From positions 1 through 19,571 of the forward strand of contig CAIOGK010000010.1 in NCBI GenBank assembly GCA_903857815.1: a stretch of 19,571 nucleotides of DNA, read 5' to 3'. Positions 1 to 6,627 of the stretch are shown piece by piece (within the stretch, counting starts at the first letter, position 1; each line of letters starts with the position of its first letter). Both the position numbers and the translations under genes were made by a program. The DNA is from Candidatus Falkowiibacteriota bacterium. GTDB taxonomy: Bacteria > Patescibacteriota > Patescibacteriia > Patescibacteriales > UBA12465. The notes beneath the pieces are model-generated. The model worked only from the letters and a program-made list of their open reading frames with translations. It made no database searches and had not been told where the DNA came from.

Positions 1-25
1 AAATATTTCTGTGTTTTTTTGTTTT

Positions 26-1804
26 CTATTTTTGATTCTCGTTTTCTAATTCAGTATTTAAAGCGAGCCATATTTCCTCTTTATCTTTAATTAACCTTTT
101 TATATCTTCCAGTTCTTGAACTTTTTTTGATTTATAATCGCTATAATGTTCTAAAAAATATTCCATTAGTTCTTGTTTATAGGCTTGCATTTTTTCTAGT
201 TCGCGTTCGAGGGATAGGATTTTTTTCTGTCGTGCTTTATTTTCTAAATATTTTTCTCTATCAAGAGATTTATTTTCTGACGGCGCAATCACTTCCTCTT
301 CTTCTGATTTCTTCCATAATCTTTTTTCTAATCTTGAAACATATTCTCCATATTCTTCATGGCGACGTTTAGCTTTGCCGTTATCTATTTCAACAATGCC
401 GGTCGCAACTAAACTGGAAAATGTTCTATCGTGACTGGCAAAAAACACGGTTCCGGCAAATTTTTGTAAAGCAATCGCTAATGCCTCAGTTGTTTCAAAA
501 TCAAGATGACAAGTTGGTTCATCTAGAATTAAAACATCTGGCTTCGAAAGCAATAAGCCTGCTAAAAGTAAGCGCGACCGCTCGCCGCCTGATAAAACCG
601 AAATCGGTTTTTTAAGTTCTTCTTCGCGGAATAAAAAATCGCCCGCCATTTTTAAAACAGTTTCAGTTTTTAAATCAGGCGATGCTACTCGGCGGATAAA
701 GTCTCCTGCTTGTTCTTGCCCGTTCATTGCGTCCATTTCTTCTTGGCCGTGATAAACTAGTCGACTGTTAGCAGCGAAGTGAAATGAACCGCCTAGAGTT
801 GGTATGCGCCCGGTTAAGGTTTTTATTAAAGTAGTTTTTCCTTGGCCGTTTAAACCTAAAATTGCCAGTTTTTCTCCGGAGCGACAGTCAAAATCTATCC
901 CCGCAACTATTATTTGATTTCCATATCCAATATTTAAATCATTAATTTTAAGAACGAAGTTATTTTTTTTAAGAACCGCGGGAATAGTGATTCTGTTTAT
1001 TCCGGCTTCATGTTCTATAGTAATTCGTTTTTCTTCTAGCTTACTTATTTTACGAATTACGGCTTGCGCTTGTTTAGCTTTAGAGGCTTTATAGCGAAAC
1101 CGGTCAACAAATTCTTGCCAATGTTGTTGTTGTCTTTCTAAGCTTTCATTAGCTTTAAGTAAGGTTCCCAGTTTTTGTTCTTTAAAGGCCAAGTATGATT
1201 CAATATTACCGGGATAATGATAGCAACCGGTTTTTGAAATTTCGATTGTTTCCTGGCAAGTCCGTTTTAAAAATTCACGGTCATGAGAAATAATTAAAAA
1301 ACTACCGCGATAAGCTTGTAGATAATTTTCTAAAAGAATTAATGTATTAAGATCTAAGTAATTACTTGGTTCGTCCAATAAAAATAGATTGGGTTCTTTT
1401 AAAAGCATGGCCGTTAAACGTAAGCGCATGCGCCAACCGCCAGAAAGACTGGCTGCTTTTTCTTTTAGTTTATCAACGTCAAGCTCAAATTTACTAGCAA
1501 CTTGTTGAGCGCGCCATTCGGGTTTTTCGCTTTGGCGCACAAGATAATTAAGGGCACTTTCATCATTTTCCCAATCGTTGTTTTGTTTTAGGTAGCCGAT
1601 GCTAGCGTCTTCATGGATTATAATTTCACCGCTATCAGTTTTTTCTTCGCCTGTTAAAATACGAAAGAGGGTCGATTTCCCAGCACCATTTTTGCCGATT
1701 ACACCAATTTTTTGTTTTTCTGAAACAGCAAAAGAAAGGTCGGAAAATATTTTCTGACCGCTATATTCTTTACTTAAGTTGCTGGCTTGCAAAAGTATGG
1801 ACAT
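26..1804 (-). CDS. ABC-F family ATPase (Uup/EttA-like, soluble)
   Basis: Two ABC nucleotide-binding domains are joined in one 592-residue protein with no membrane segments, which defines the ABC-F family of ribosome-associated translation or antibiotic-protection factors. Domain 1 has Walker A at 37-45 (GKNGAGKST), signature LSGGW at 120-124 and Walker B LLDEP around 142-146. Domain 2 has Walker A at 317-325 (GLNGQGKTT), signature LSGGE at 404-408 and Walker B near 424-430. Both catalytic glutamates (E145, E429) are present. The charged helical linker around 205-265, with FRYKASKAKQ, corresponds to the P-site tRNA interaction motif. The Lys/Glu-rich C-terminus (about 510-592) looks like a coiled coil, as in Uup. 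It is transcribed alone, away from the DUF1294 gene. The ABC-F assignment is very secure; the exact subfamily and whether it acts on stalled ribosomes are not readable here. Confidence 0.95.
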   Translation of the reverse strand: MSILLQASNLSKEYSGQKIFSDLSFAVSEKQKIGVIGKNGAGKSTLFRILTGEEKTDSGEIIIHEDASIGYLKQNNDWENDESALNYLVRQSEKPEWRAQQVASKFELDVDKLKEKAASLSGGWRMRLRLTAMLLKEPNLFLLDEPSNYLDLNTLILLENYLQAYRGSFLIISHDREFLKRTCQETIEISKTGCYHYPGNIESYLAFKEQKLGTLLKANESLERQQQHWQEFVDRFRYKASKAKQAQAVIRKISKLEEKRITIEHEAGINRITIPAVLKKNNFVLKINDLNIGYGNQIIVAGIDFDCRSGEKLAILGLNGQGKTTLIKTLTGRIPTLGGSFHFAANSRLVYHGQEEMDAMNGQEQAGDFIRRVASPDLKTETVLKMAGDFLFREEELKKPISVLSGGERSRLLLAGLLLSKPDVLILDEPTCHLDFETTEALAIALQKFAGTVFFASHDRTFSSLVATGIVEIDNGKAKRRHEEYGEYVSRLEKRLWKKSEEEEVIAPSENKSLDREKYLENKARQKKILSLERELEKMQAYKQELMEYFLEHYSDYKSKKVQELEDIKRLIKDKEEIWLALNTELENENQK

Positions 1805-1815
1805 ATTATAAAGAT

Positions 1816-1844
1816 ATCATAAGCTAAGACCCGGTTTAAGGCAA
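1816..1844 (-). promoter_or_regulatory. Predicted sigma70-type promoter of the ABC-F gene
   Basis: On the minus strand there is TTGCCT (1839-1844), a 17-base spacer and TATGAT (1816-1821). Counting seven bases from the -10 box puts the transcript start near 1809, about five bases before the ATG at 1804-1802. The mRNA would therefore be almost leaderless. No Shine-Dalgarno sequence precedes the start. Confidence 0.5.
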
Positions 1845-1918
1845 TATTTGGTTTATTTTTTGTCGAATTAGTGTTAAAGTGTAGTTTAGCATTTAAATAT
1901 AAAGGGAATAGACCACTT

Positions 1919-2215
1919 ATGCTTATAAATAACCAATTTCTATATATTTTTAGTTTATTTGTAATAATAAATCTAATCTCCTTTTTTATTATGTTAGCTG
2001 ATAAAATAAAATCAGCTAAATCTGGAAGTGCTCGGATTTCTGAGGGGTTATTATTTTTTTTGGCAACCGCTTTTGGAAGCTTTGGCGTTTACATGGGGAT
2101 GTTTGTTTTTAGACATAAAACAAGAAAATGGTATTTTTTAATTGGGATTCCATTACTAATGATAGAAAACATCGCTTTAGTTTATTTTATATATTTCTTT
2201 TTATTTGGCCAATAA
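1919..2215 (+). CDS. DUF1294 family small membrane protein
   Basis: This is a 98-residue protein with three hydrophobic segments, at about 8-26, 44-64 and 72-96. Between them sit the marks of DUF1294: an Asp-Lys after helix 1 (D28), R-I-S-E at 39-42, and the GVYMGM...FRHKT pattern at 56-68. The family is common and of unknown function; some members are fused to cold-shock domains, but none is present here. The open frame extends upstream to a GTG at 1871. I start at the ATG at 1919 because the family begins near this point and an AAAGGG sequence lies 12 bases before it. It runs in the same direction as the permease-kinase gene, which starts six bases after its stop, so the two are probably co-transcribed. 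Confidence 0.8.
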   Translation: MLINNQFLYIFSLFVIINLISFFIMLADKIKSAKSGSARISEGLLFFLATAFGSFGVYMGMFVFRHKTRKWYFLIGIPLLMIENIALVYFIYFFLFGQ

Positions 2216-2221
2216 TAATTT

Positions 2222-3514
2222 ATGTCTATTAATAATAAATTTGGTTTAAAAGCTGGACAAATTGCCGGCGCGTTAGCAATCATGCTGGCGGCTTTATTTT
2301 GGAGTATTGATGGTTTGTTTATTCGTCCTAAATTTTATGTACTTCCGGCGGAGCTGGTTGTTTTTTTAGAGCACATGTTAGGGTTTATTGTTTTAAGCCC
2401 TTTTATTTTTGTGTATTGGCATAAAATTAAAGCGCTGAGCACAAAAAGCTGGCTCGCTTTAGGGTGGGTAAGTGTTTTTGGTGGTTTGATTGGAACAATA
2501 TTTATTACTAAAGCTTTTTTTGCGGCGATGGATGGTGAAGTAAGTTTTGCTACGGTTGTTATTCTACAAAAATTACAACCGATTTTTGCCTTGTTACTGG
2601 CGCGTCTTATTTTAAAAGAAAAGCTAGATAAACGATTTTACAAATGGGCAATTGTCGCGATTGTCGCTAGTTATTTTATTGCTTTTATAAAAACGGGCCT
2701 GAATCTTAGTAATATCGACTGGGCTCATAATGGTGCTTTATTTGCTTTTATCGCCGCTTTTGCTTTTGGGTCTTCGACTGTATTTGGTAAACGAATTTCT
2801 AATCACCTTGATTATAAGGCGGTCGCCGCTTTACGTTTTGGCTTAACTTCAATTTTAGCTTTTATTTTAATTATCATTACGGTTCCTTTTAAAAATTTTA
2901 ATTTAGTAAGTCTTGAGCAATGGGGACTTTTGGGTATAATTGTTTTAACATCTGGAGCTGGCTCAATGTTTATATATTATTTTGGTTTACGTCGCGTGCC
3001 CGCTTCTACGGCTACTGTCTTAGAATTATTTTGGCCATTTTCCGCCTTAGTTCTCGATTATGTTTTTAATCGCAACTATCTTAATTGGATGCAAATAATT
3101 GCTTTAGTGATTTTACTGATTGCCTTTTATAAAATATCCGTTCTTGGACGTTTAAAAAAAACTATTTTTTCTGGTCGCGTTATTCATGGTCAAGGGAGGG
3201 GGAAATTACTCGGCTATCCCACTGCTAATTTAGATAAAATTGATTTAGATATTGCTCATGGAGTTTATGCAGTTAGAGTTAATTTTGATGGAAAAAGTTA
3301 TTTAGGTTTAATGCATTTTGGTTTTAAAGATGTTTTTCGAGAAGCGGTCTCGCTCGAGATTCTAATAAAAGATTTTTCCGGCGATATTTATGGTGAAGAA
3401 TTGAAGGTGGAAGTTTTAGGGAAAATTAGAGAACTTGAGAAATTTGCGAGTCCGGAAATTTTGGTTGAAGCAATTAAAAAAGATTTACAAAGTTTAGCCC
3501 AGGGCGCTTATTAG
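2222..3514 (+). CDS. EamA (DMT) permease fused to a riboflavin kinase domain
   Basis: This 430-residue protein has two parts. Residues about 13-305 form ten hydrophobic helices in two EamA repeats (roughly 13-155 and 170-305), the drug/metabolite transporter fold. After a short basic linker, residues about 316-426 match the riboflavin kinase domain of RibF: HGQGRGKLLGYPTAN at 322-336 (glycine-rich loop and Mg/nucleotide-binding PTAN), GVYAVRV at 347-353, a candidate catalytic Glu at 379 (SLEILI), then DFSGDIYGEEL and an IRELEKF-type tail. The FAD synthetase half of bacterial RibF is absent. Riboflavin kinase turns riboflavin plus ATP into FMN. RibN-type riboflavin importers belong to the same DMT superfamily, so import coupled to phosphorylation is a reasonable inference. 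The frame is continuous and codon use does not change at the junction. A FAD-dependent protein follows after four bases. The transported substrate is not proven. Confidence 0.88.
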   Translation: MSINNKFGLKAGQIAGALAIMLAALFWSIDGLFIRPKFYVLPAELVVFLEHMLGFIVLSPFIFVYWHKIKALSTKSWLALGWVSVFGGLIGTIFITKAFFAAMDGEVSFATVVILQKLQPIFALLLARLILKEKLDKRFYKWAIVAIVASYFIAFIKTGLNLSNIDWAHNGALFAFIAAFAFGSSTVFGKRISNHLDYKAVAALRFGLTSILAFILIIITVPFKNFNLVSLEQWGLLGIIVLTSGAGSMFIYYFGLRRVPASTATVLELFWPFSALVLDYVFNRNYLNWMQIIALVILLIAFYKISVLGRLKKTIFSGRVIHGQGRGKLLGYPTANLDKIDLDIAHGVYAVRVNFDGKSYLGLMHFGFKDVFREAVSLEILIKDFSGDIYGEELKVEVLGKIRELEKFASPEILVEAIKKDLQSLAQGAY

Positions 3515-3518
3515 TTTT

Positions 3519-4745
3519 ATGCAATACGATTTAGCAATTATTGGTGGTGGGCCGGCTGGTTTAATGGCCGCATATAACGCGAGTGAATTAGGTCGCAAGG
3601 TTGTTGTATTGGAAAAAAATTCTCGTTTAGGCGTTAAGCTTCTTATTACTGGTGGCGGACGTTGTAATATTACTCATAATATTCCCGATTATCGAACAAT
3701 GGCTGAAAGTTTTGGAAAAGATGGTCGGTTTTTATTGTCAGCTTTTAGTCGTTTTGGCGTTATAGAAACAATCGCTTTTTTTGAAAGTCGGGGGTTAAAG
3801 ACAAAAACAGAAAATGATAATAAAGTTTTTCCGGTTAGCGATTCTGCTAATGATGTTTTAAGAATATTAGTAAATGGTATCAAGGATAATGGGGGATTAA
3901 TAAAAATAAATAGCGAAGTAAAAGATTTTATTTTAGCTGGTAATAAAATAGAAAAAATAATTTTAACTAATGGTCAGGAAATATTCGCTGATAATTTTTT
4001 AATTGCTACTGGAGGCCTATCATATCCGGGGACTGGTTCAAGCGGCGATGGTTATCGGTGGTTAAAGGAACTTGGTCATACAATTAAACCTTTAAGTCCG
4101 GCGCTGACTCCTATTTTAGTTAAGGAAAAGTTTGTTAAAGATTTGGAAGGTTTGAGTTTAGAAAATGTTATTTTAAATTTATATTGTAAAAATAAAAAAA
4201 TTGCTACCGAGCAGGGGCCGATTATTTTTACTGCCGCCGGTCTTAGTGGCCCCGCCGCTTTAAATATTAGTCGCCATATTGATTTTTACTCTGCGCAAAA
4301 TTTTAGATTGGAAATAGTTTTACGACCAGGGAACACCCCGGAAGATGTGGATAGAGAAATCTTGAAGTTAATTTCCAGTAGTAATAAGTTTTTAAAAAAT
4401 AGTTTAGAGAGAATGCTGCCTCCTCGGATGATAGAACTTGTTTTATTGTTATCTGGGATTAATCAAGAAAGAATGGCTAATTCGCTTAGTAAGATAGAAA
4501 GAAAATCCTTAGTAGCCATAATTAATAGTTTAAATTTAAATATTAAATCTATCGAAGGTTTTGATAGGGCAATGATAACTAAGGGCGGCGTCGATTTAAA
4601 AGAAGTTGATTCAAAGACCATGCGTTCTAAAATAATTTTCAATTTATCTTTAGCGGGTGAGATATTGGATTTAGCGGGGCCGACCGGAGGCTATAATCTT
4701 CAACTTTCTTGGAGTACTGGAAGGATAGTCGGAGAATCTATTTAA
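3519..4745 (+). CDS. BaiN/YhiN (HI0933-like) family FAD-binding oxidoreductase
   Basis: The 408-residue protein begins with a Rossmann FAD-binding motif, IIGGGPAGL (G9, G11, G14), with the ribose-binding acidic residue E32 at the end of the second strand. It then has TGGGRCNIT at 44-52, characteristic of this family. The C-terminus carries the family hallmark, GGVDLKEV followed by LAGEILDLAGPTGGYNLQ (about 378-395). Length matches the usual 390-420. Members are flavoproteins of mostly unknown physiological substrate; BaiN from Clostridium acts on bile-acid intermediates, but that role should not be carried over. The start lies four bases after the stop of the permease-riboflavin kinase gene, so the two are probably translationally coupled and share a flavin theme. 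A strong hairpin follows the stop at once. Confidence 0.88.
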   Translation: MQYDLAIIGGGPAGLMAAYNASELGRKVVVLEKNSRLGVKLLITGGGRCNITHNIPDYRTMAESFGKDGRFLLSAFSRFGVIETIAFFESRGLKTKTENDNKVFPVSDSANDVLRILVNGIKDNGGLIKINSEVKDFILAGNKIEKIILTNGQEIFADNFLIATGGLSYPGTGSSGDGYRWLKELGHTIKPLSPALTPILVKEKFVKDLEGLSLENVILNLYCKNKKIATEQGPIIFTAAGLSGPAALNISRHIDFYSAQNFRLEIVLRPGNTPEDVDREILKLISSSNKFLKNSLERMLPPRMIELVLLLSGINQERMANSLSKIERKSLVAIINSLNLNIKSIEGFDRAMITKGGVDLKEVDSKTMRSKIIFNLSLAGEILDLAGPTGGYNLQLSWSTGRIVGESI

Positions 4746-4773
4746 AAAGAGTTGCTTTAAGGGCAACTCTTTT
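4745..4773. terminator. Bidirectional hairpin terminator between convergent genes
   Basis: An 11-base-pair perfect stem is formed by AAAAGAGTTGC (4745-4755) and GCAACTCTTTT (4763-4773), with a 7-base loop. T-rich sequence flanks it on both strands (TTTT tracts after 4770 on the plus strand, TTTTT within the arm on the minus strand). It sits between the converging flavoprotein gene and purE and can serve both. Confidence 0.85.
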
Positions 4774-4811
4774 AGTTTTACGCTTTTTAATTTTTTTTAA
4801 ATTTTGTTTTT

Positions 4812-5339
4812 TTACAAATTTCTCAAGGCATCTTTTAAACTTAAGTCTACGGCCGGTTTTGGCTCGGGCAGTTTAATTTTTGGCAAGTTGTTTTCAGTTG
4901 CCCTTTTACAGGCTTTGAAAAATCCTTCCCGGCCAATAAATTGACCGGAACTGTCAGAATAGAGAACCTGCGTTCCTGGTACTTCGCTGATTGATAACGA
5001 TGCTGCTACGGTATGGCGGGTGTTAGTGTTGTCCTCAAAGGCAACGCCGATAACCGTAATTTTATCATCACGTAGTGTGTAGCGCAGAAAAGCATCGCAA
5101 CAGCCAGTGAGGTGATTCGCCCAACCAGCGCCAACAATAATAACGTCCACTTTTTCTTTTTGTAATTTTGTTAACAAAGCTTGAACGTCTAAAGTATTAC
5201 GGTGTTGACTTCTGATGTATACACCGGTTACCTCAACTTTTTGTTTACGATTTGCATGCGGTAGAGCATTTAGAAATTTAAGCCCTTTGTCACATTGTGA
5301 TAAGTCGCTTATCGATCCTACTATTATTGATATCCTCAT
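4812..5339 (-). CDS. purE: PurE-like AIR carboxylase / N5-CAIR mutase, divergent
   Basis: PurE moves the carboxyl group from N5-CAIR (class I, after PurK) or CO2 (class II) onto AIR to give CAIR in purine synthesis. The 175-residue protein keeps the fold landmarks: a phosphate-binding GSISD near 8-12, a catalytic-region motif SQHRN with H46, GAGWANHLTG at 70-79 with H76, VIGVAF, and a LSISEVPGTQV segment. The signature is altered: classical SAHRTP is SQHRNT here, and the AAHLPG loop is ANHLTG. Length is close to normal for class I. It follows purC by nine bases and shares its promoter. No purK is present in the window, so whether it acts as class I or II cannot be decided. A non-purine role for this divergent paralogue is possible, but the purC/purM context argues for CAIR synthesis. 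Confidence 0.85.
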   Translation of the reverse strand: MRISIIVGSISDLSQCDKGLKFLNALPHANRKQKVEVTGVYIRSQHRNTLDVQALLTKLQKEKVDVIIVGAGWANHLTGCCDAFLRYTLRDDKITVIGVAFEDNTNTRHTVAASLSISEVPGTQVLYSDSSGQFIGREGFFKACKRATENNLPKIKLPEPKPAVDLSLKDALRNL

Positions 5340-5348
5340 GTTGGTTAC

Positions 5349-6425
5349 TTAAAAGGTTACCCCCATGTCTTCTATTTGATAATACTGCAGATCTTTACCG
5401 GTAATCATCTCAAATATCGCTAAATATCTTTCGGTAGTGTGAGAAATTACTTCTTCGGGAACATCTACTGTATGCACAAATTTGATGTAGTCCAAATACT
5501 CCGGACTCGCTGATTTTAGTTTGTTCAAGCCGGTTATAAGCCCGCCTTTACCGTCTGAAAATGGCGTTTTAACGGTTGCACCCCAGTCTCTAACTGGTTG
5601 TTTGTCGTAAAAATGCGGGTCACGACCTTCTTCCATGGCTTTAATCCAATCGTCTTTCAATGCAAAGCGAGATGAATCTGGCGTTAAAATTTCGTCGGCT
5701 AATATTTCGCCGGCTACTTCAAATTTTGTATCCAGGATTAAAATGCCGCGCTCTTCCGCATAGTTATAAACCATGGTGTAAATTTGAGCCAACATGTTAA
5801 CCACTCCCTCGGCATCCGCTTTCAGTCCCAATGAATCCATGTGGTTGAAAAAGAAATCGACATCTTTGTTTATGTCATTGCCGAATTCTTCTTTGGTTGA
5901 CGGCGTGAAGATAGGTTTTTTTAATTTTGACCATTTTTGTAAGTCAGCCGGTAGCTGATGACCAGCCACGATTCCGGTCGCTAAATAATCTTCAAATACG
6001 GAACCGCCAAGATGACCACGGAAAATCATCTCCGCTGGGTACATTTTACCGGTTAAGTTTTTTACCACCAGGCATCTTTCAATCGGAAGTGTCAAAAGAT
6101 AGTCGGCTCTTAAATCATAAGCAAAGTTCAGCCCCTCTTCGATTTCGGAGGGAATTAATTGGTTTTTAAATCCGGTTAAGAATCGTAACCAGAAGTGCGT
6201 TAAGGCGGTTAATACCTCGCCTTTTTTAGGAACTTCAACTTTCAACACGTAGTCAAAAATACTGATTCGATTACTGGCAATGACCAGCAAATAATCATCA
6301 TGCCCCAAAAGAGGCTCAAGCGACCAGGTGTCTCTCACCTTTCCCTGGGAAAGGCGCTTAAGGCCCATGCTCAATAAATATTGAGTAAGGGCATCATTCT
6401 GTAAATTAATCGGAACTTTTTCCAC
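5349..6425 (-). CDS. purC: Phosphoribosylaminoimidazole-succinocarboxamide synthase (SAICAR synthetase)
   Basis: PurC joins CAIR and aspartate using ATP to form SAICAR. The motifs are clear: GKVRD at 28-32, ASNRISIFDYV at 50-60, KGEVLTALTHFW, EMIFRGHLGGS at 132-142, PIFTPSTK at 171-178, LDTKFE at 231-236, DEILTPDSSRF at 244-254 and YDKQPVRDW at 273-281. At 358 residues it is longer than the short bacterial form (about 240) and the yeast form (about 306). The added length is mostly a block after the RDW motif, before the final T-ERY-IFE-ITG segment. The start is GTG at 6425, because an in-frame stop lies two codons upstream. The next in-frame Met (residue 20) would remove the helix before the nucleotide-binding strand. 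No Shine-Dalgarno sequence is evident. It is the first gene of a purC-purE transcript. Confidence 0.95.
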   Translation of the reverse strand: MEKVPINLQNDALTQYLLSMGLKRLSQGKVRDTWSLEPLLGHDDYLLVIASNRISIFDYVLKVEVPKKGEVLTALTHFWLRFLTGFKNQLIPSEIEEGLNFAYDLRADYLLTLPIERCLVVKNLTGKMYPAEMIFRGHLGGSVFEDYLATGIVAGHQLPADLQKWSKLKKPIFTPSTKEEFGNDINKDVDFFFNHMDSLGLKADAEGVVNMLAQIYTMVYNYAEERGILILDTKFEVAGEILADEILTPDSSRFALKDDWIKAMEEGRDPHFYDKQPVRDWGATVKTPFSDGKGGLITGLNKLKSASPEYLDYIKFVHTVDVPEEVISHTTERYLAIFEMITGKDLQYYQIEDMGVTF

Positions 6426-6479
6426 TTTTTATTGGTTTTAAATGAACATTCAAGAGGATTACCATCACCTCAAATAGGA

Positions 6480-6500
6480 ATATTAAATTAAATTTAATAT
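6480..6500. repeat. Perfect 10+10 AT-rich palindrome at the predicted purC transcript start
   Basis: ATATTAAATT (6480-6489) and AATTTAATAT (6491-6500) are exact inverted copies around a single central base. The predicted purC transcription start is at about 6500, so the palindrome covers +1 to +21. It could be a repressor operator or just an AT-rich 5' leader hairpin. Confidence 0.5.
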
Positions 6501-6506
6501 CAAGAA

Positions 6507-6535
6507 ATGTTAATATGAAAGCTAATAAATGTCAA
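6507..6535 (-). promoter_or_regulatory. Predicted promoter of purC-purE
   Basis: On the minus strand a perfect -35 box TTGACA (6530-6535) is followed, after 17 bases, by TAACAT (6507-6512; four of six match the -10 consensus). The predicted start is near 6500, giving a leader of about 75 bases. It lies back to back with the purM promoter. Confidence 0.55.
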
Positions 6536-6545
6536 TTTTTTTTAT

Positions 6546-6575
6546 TTGACAAATTTTGATTATTTGTGTTAATAT
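6546..6575 (+). promoter_or_regulatory. Predicted promoter of purM
   Basis: A perfect -35 box TTGACA (6546-6551) is followed after 18 bases by TAATAT (6570-6575); an alternative TATTAT at 6573-6578 has too long a spacer. The predicted start is near 6582, giving a leader of about 46 bases. The -35 box is the mirror image of the one serving purC, with 10 T/A-rich bases between them. Confidence 0.5.
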
Positions 6576-6627
6576 TATTTTTTGTTATTTAAAAATTAGT
6601 TTTAGTATTAACCAAAAAATAAAAAAA

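Noticed and set aside
1871..1918. Upstream GTG start for the DUF1294 protein
   Set aside because: It would add 16 residues outside the family pattern; the ATG at 1919 fits better.
2222..3514. Possibility that the permease and kinase parts are two genes wrongly joined
   Set aside because: The frame is open throughout with no stop or in-frame start with a ribosome site at the junction (about 3130-3170), and the linker is short and basic. An assembly error cannot be fully excluded but nothing in the sequence suggests it.
6406..6465. A 19-codon minus-strand leader frame overlapping the purC start, preceded by GAGGTG
   Set aside because: The GAGG motif is only two bases from the ATG, too close for normal initiation, and the frame has no recognisable content. 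Likely chance.
6556..6627. A 24-residue N-terminal extension of PurM from an upstream TTG
   Set aside because: It overlaps the predicted promoter and encodes a low-complexity hydrophobic stretch unlike any PurM; ATG 6628 is a better start.
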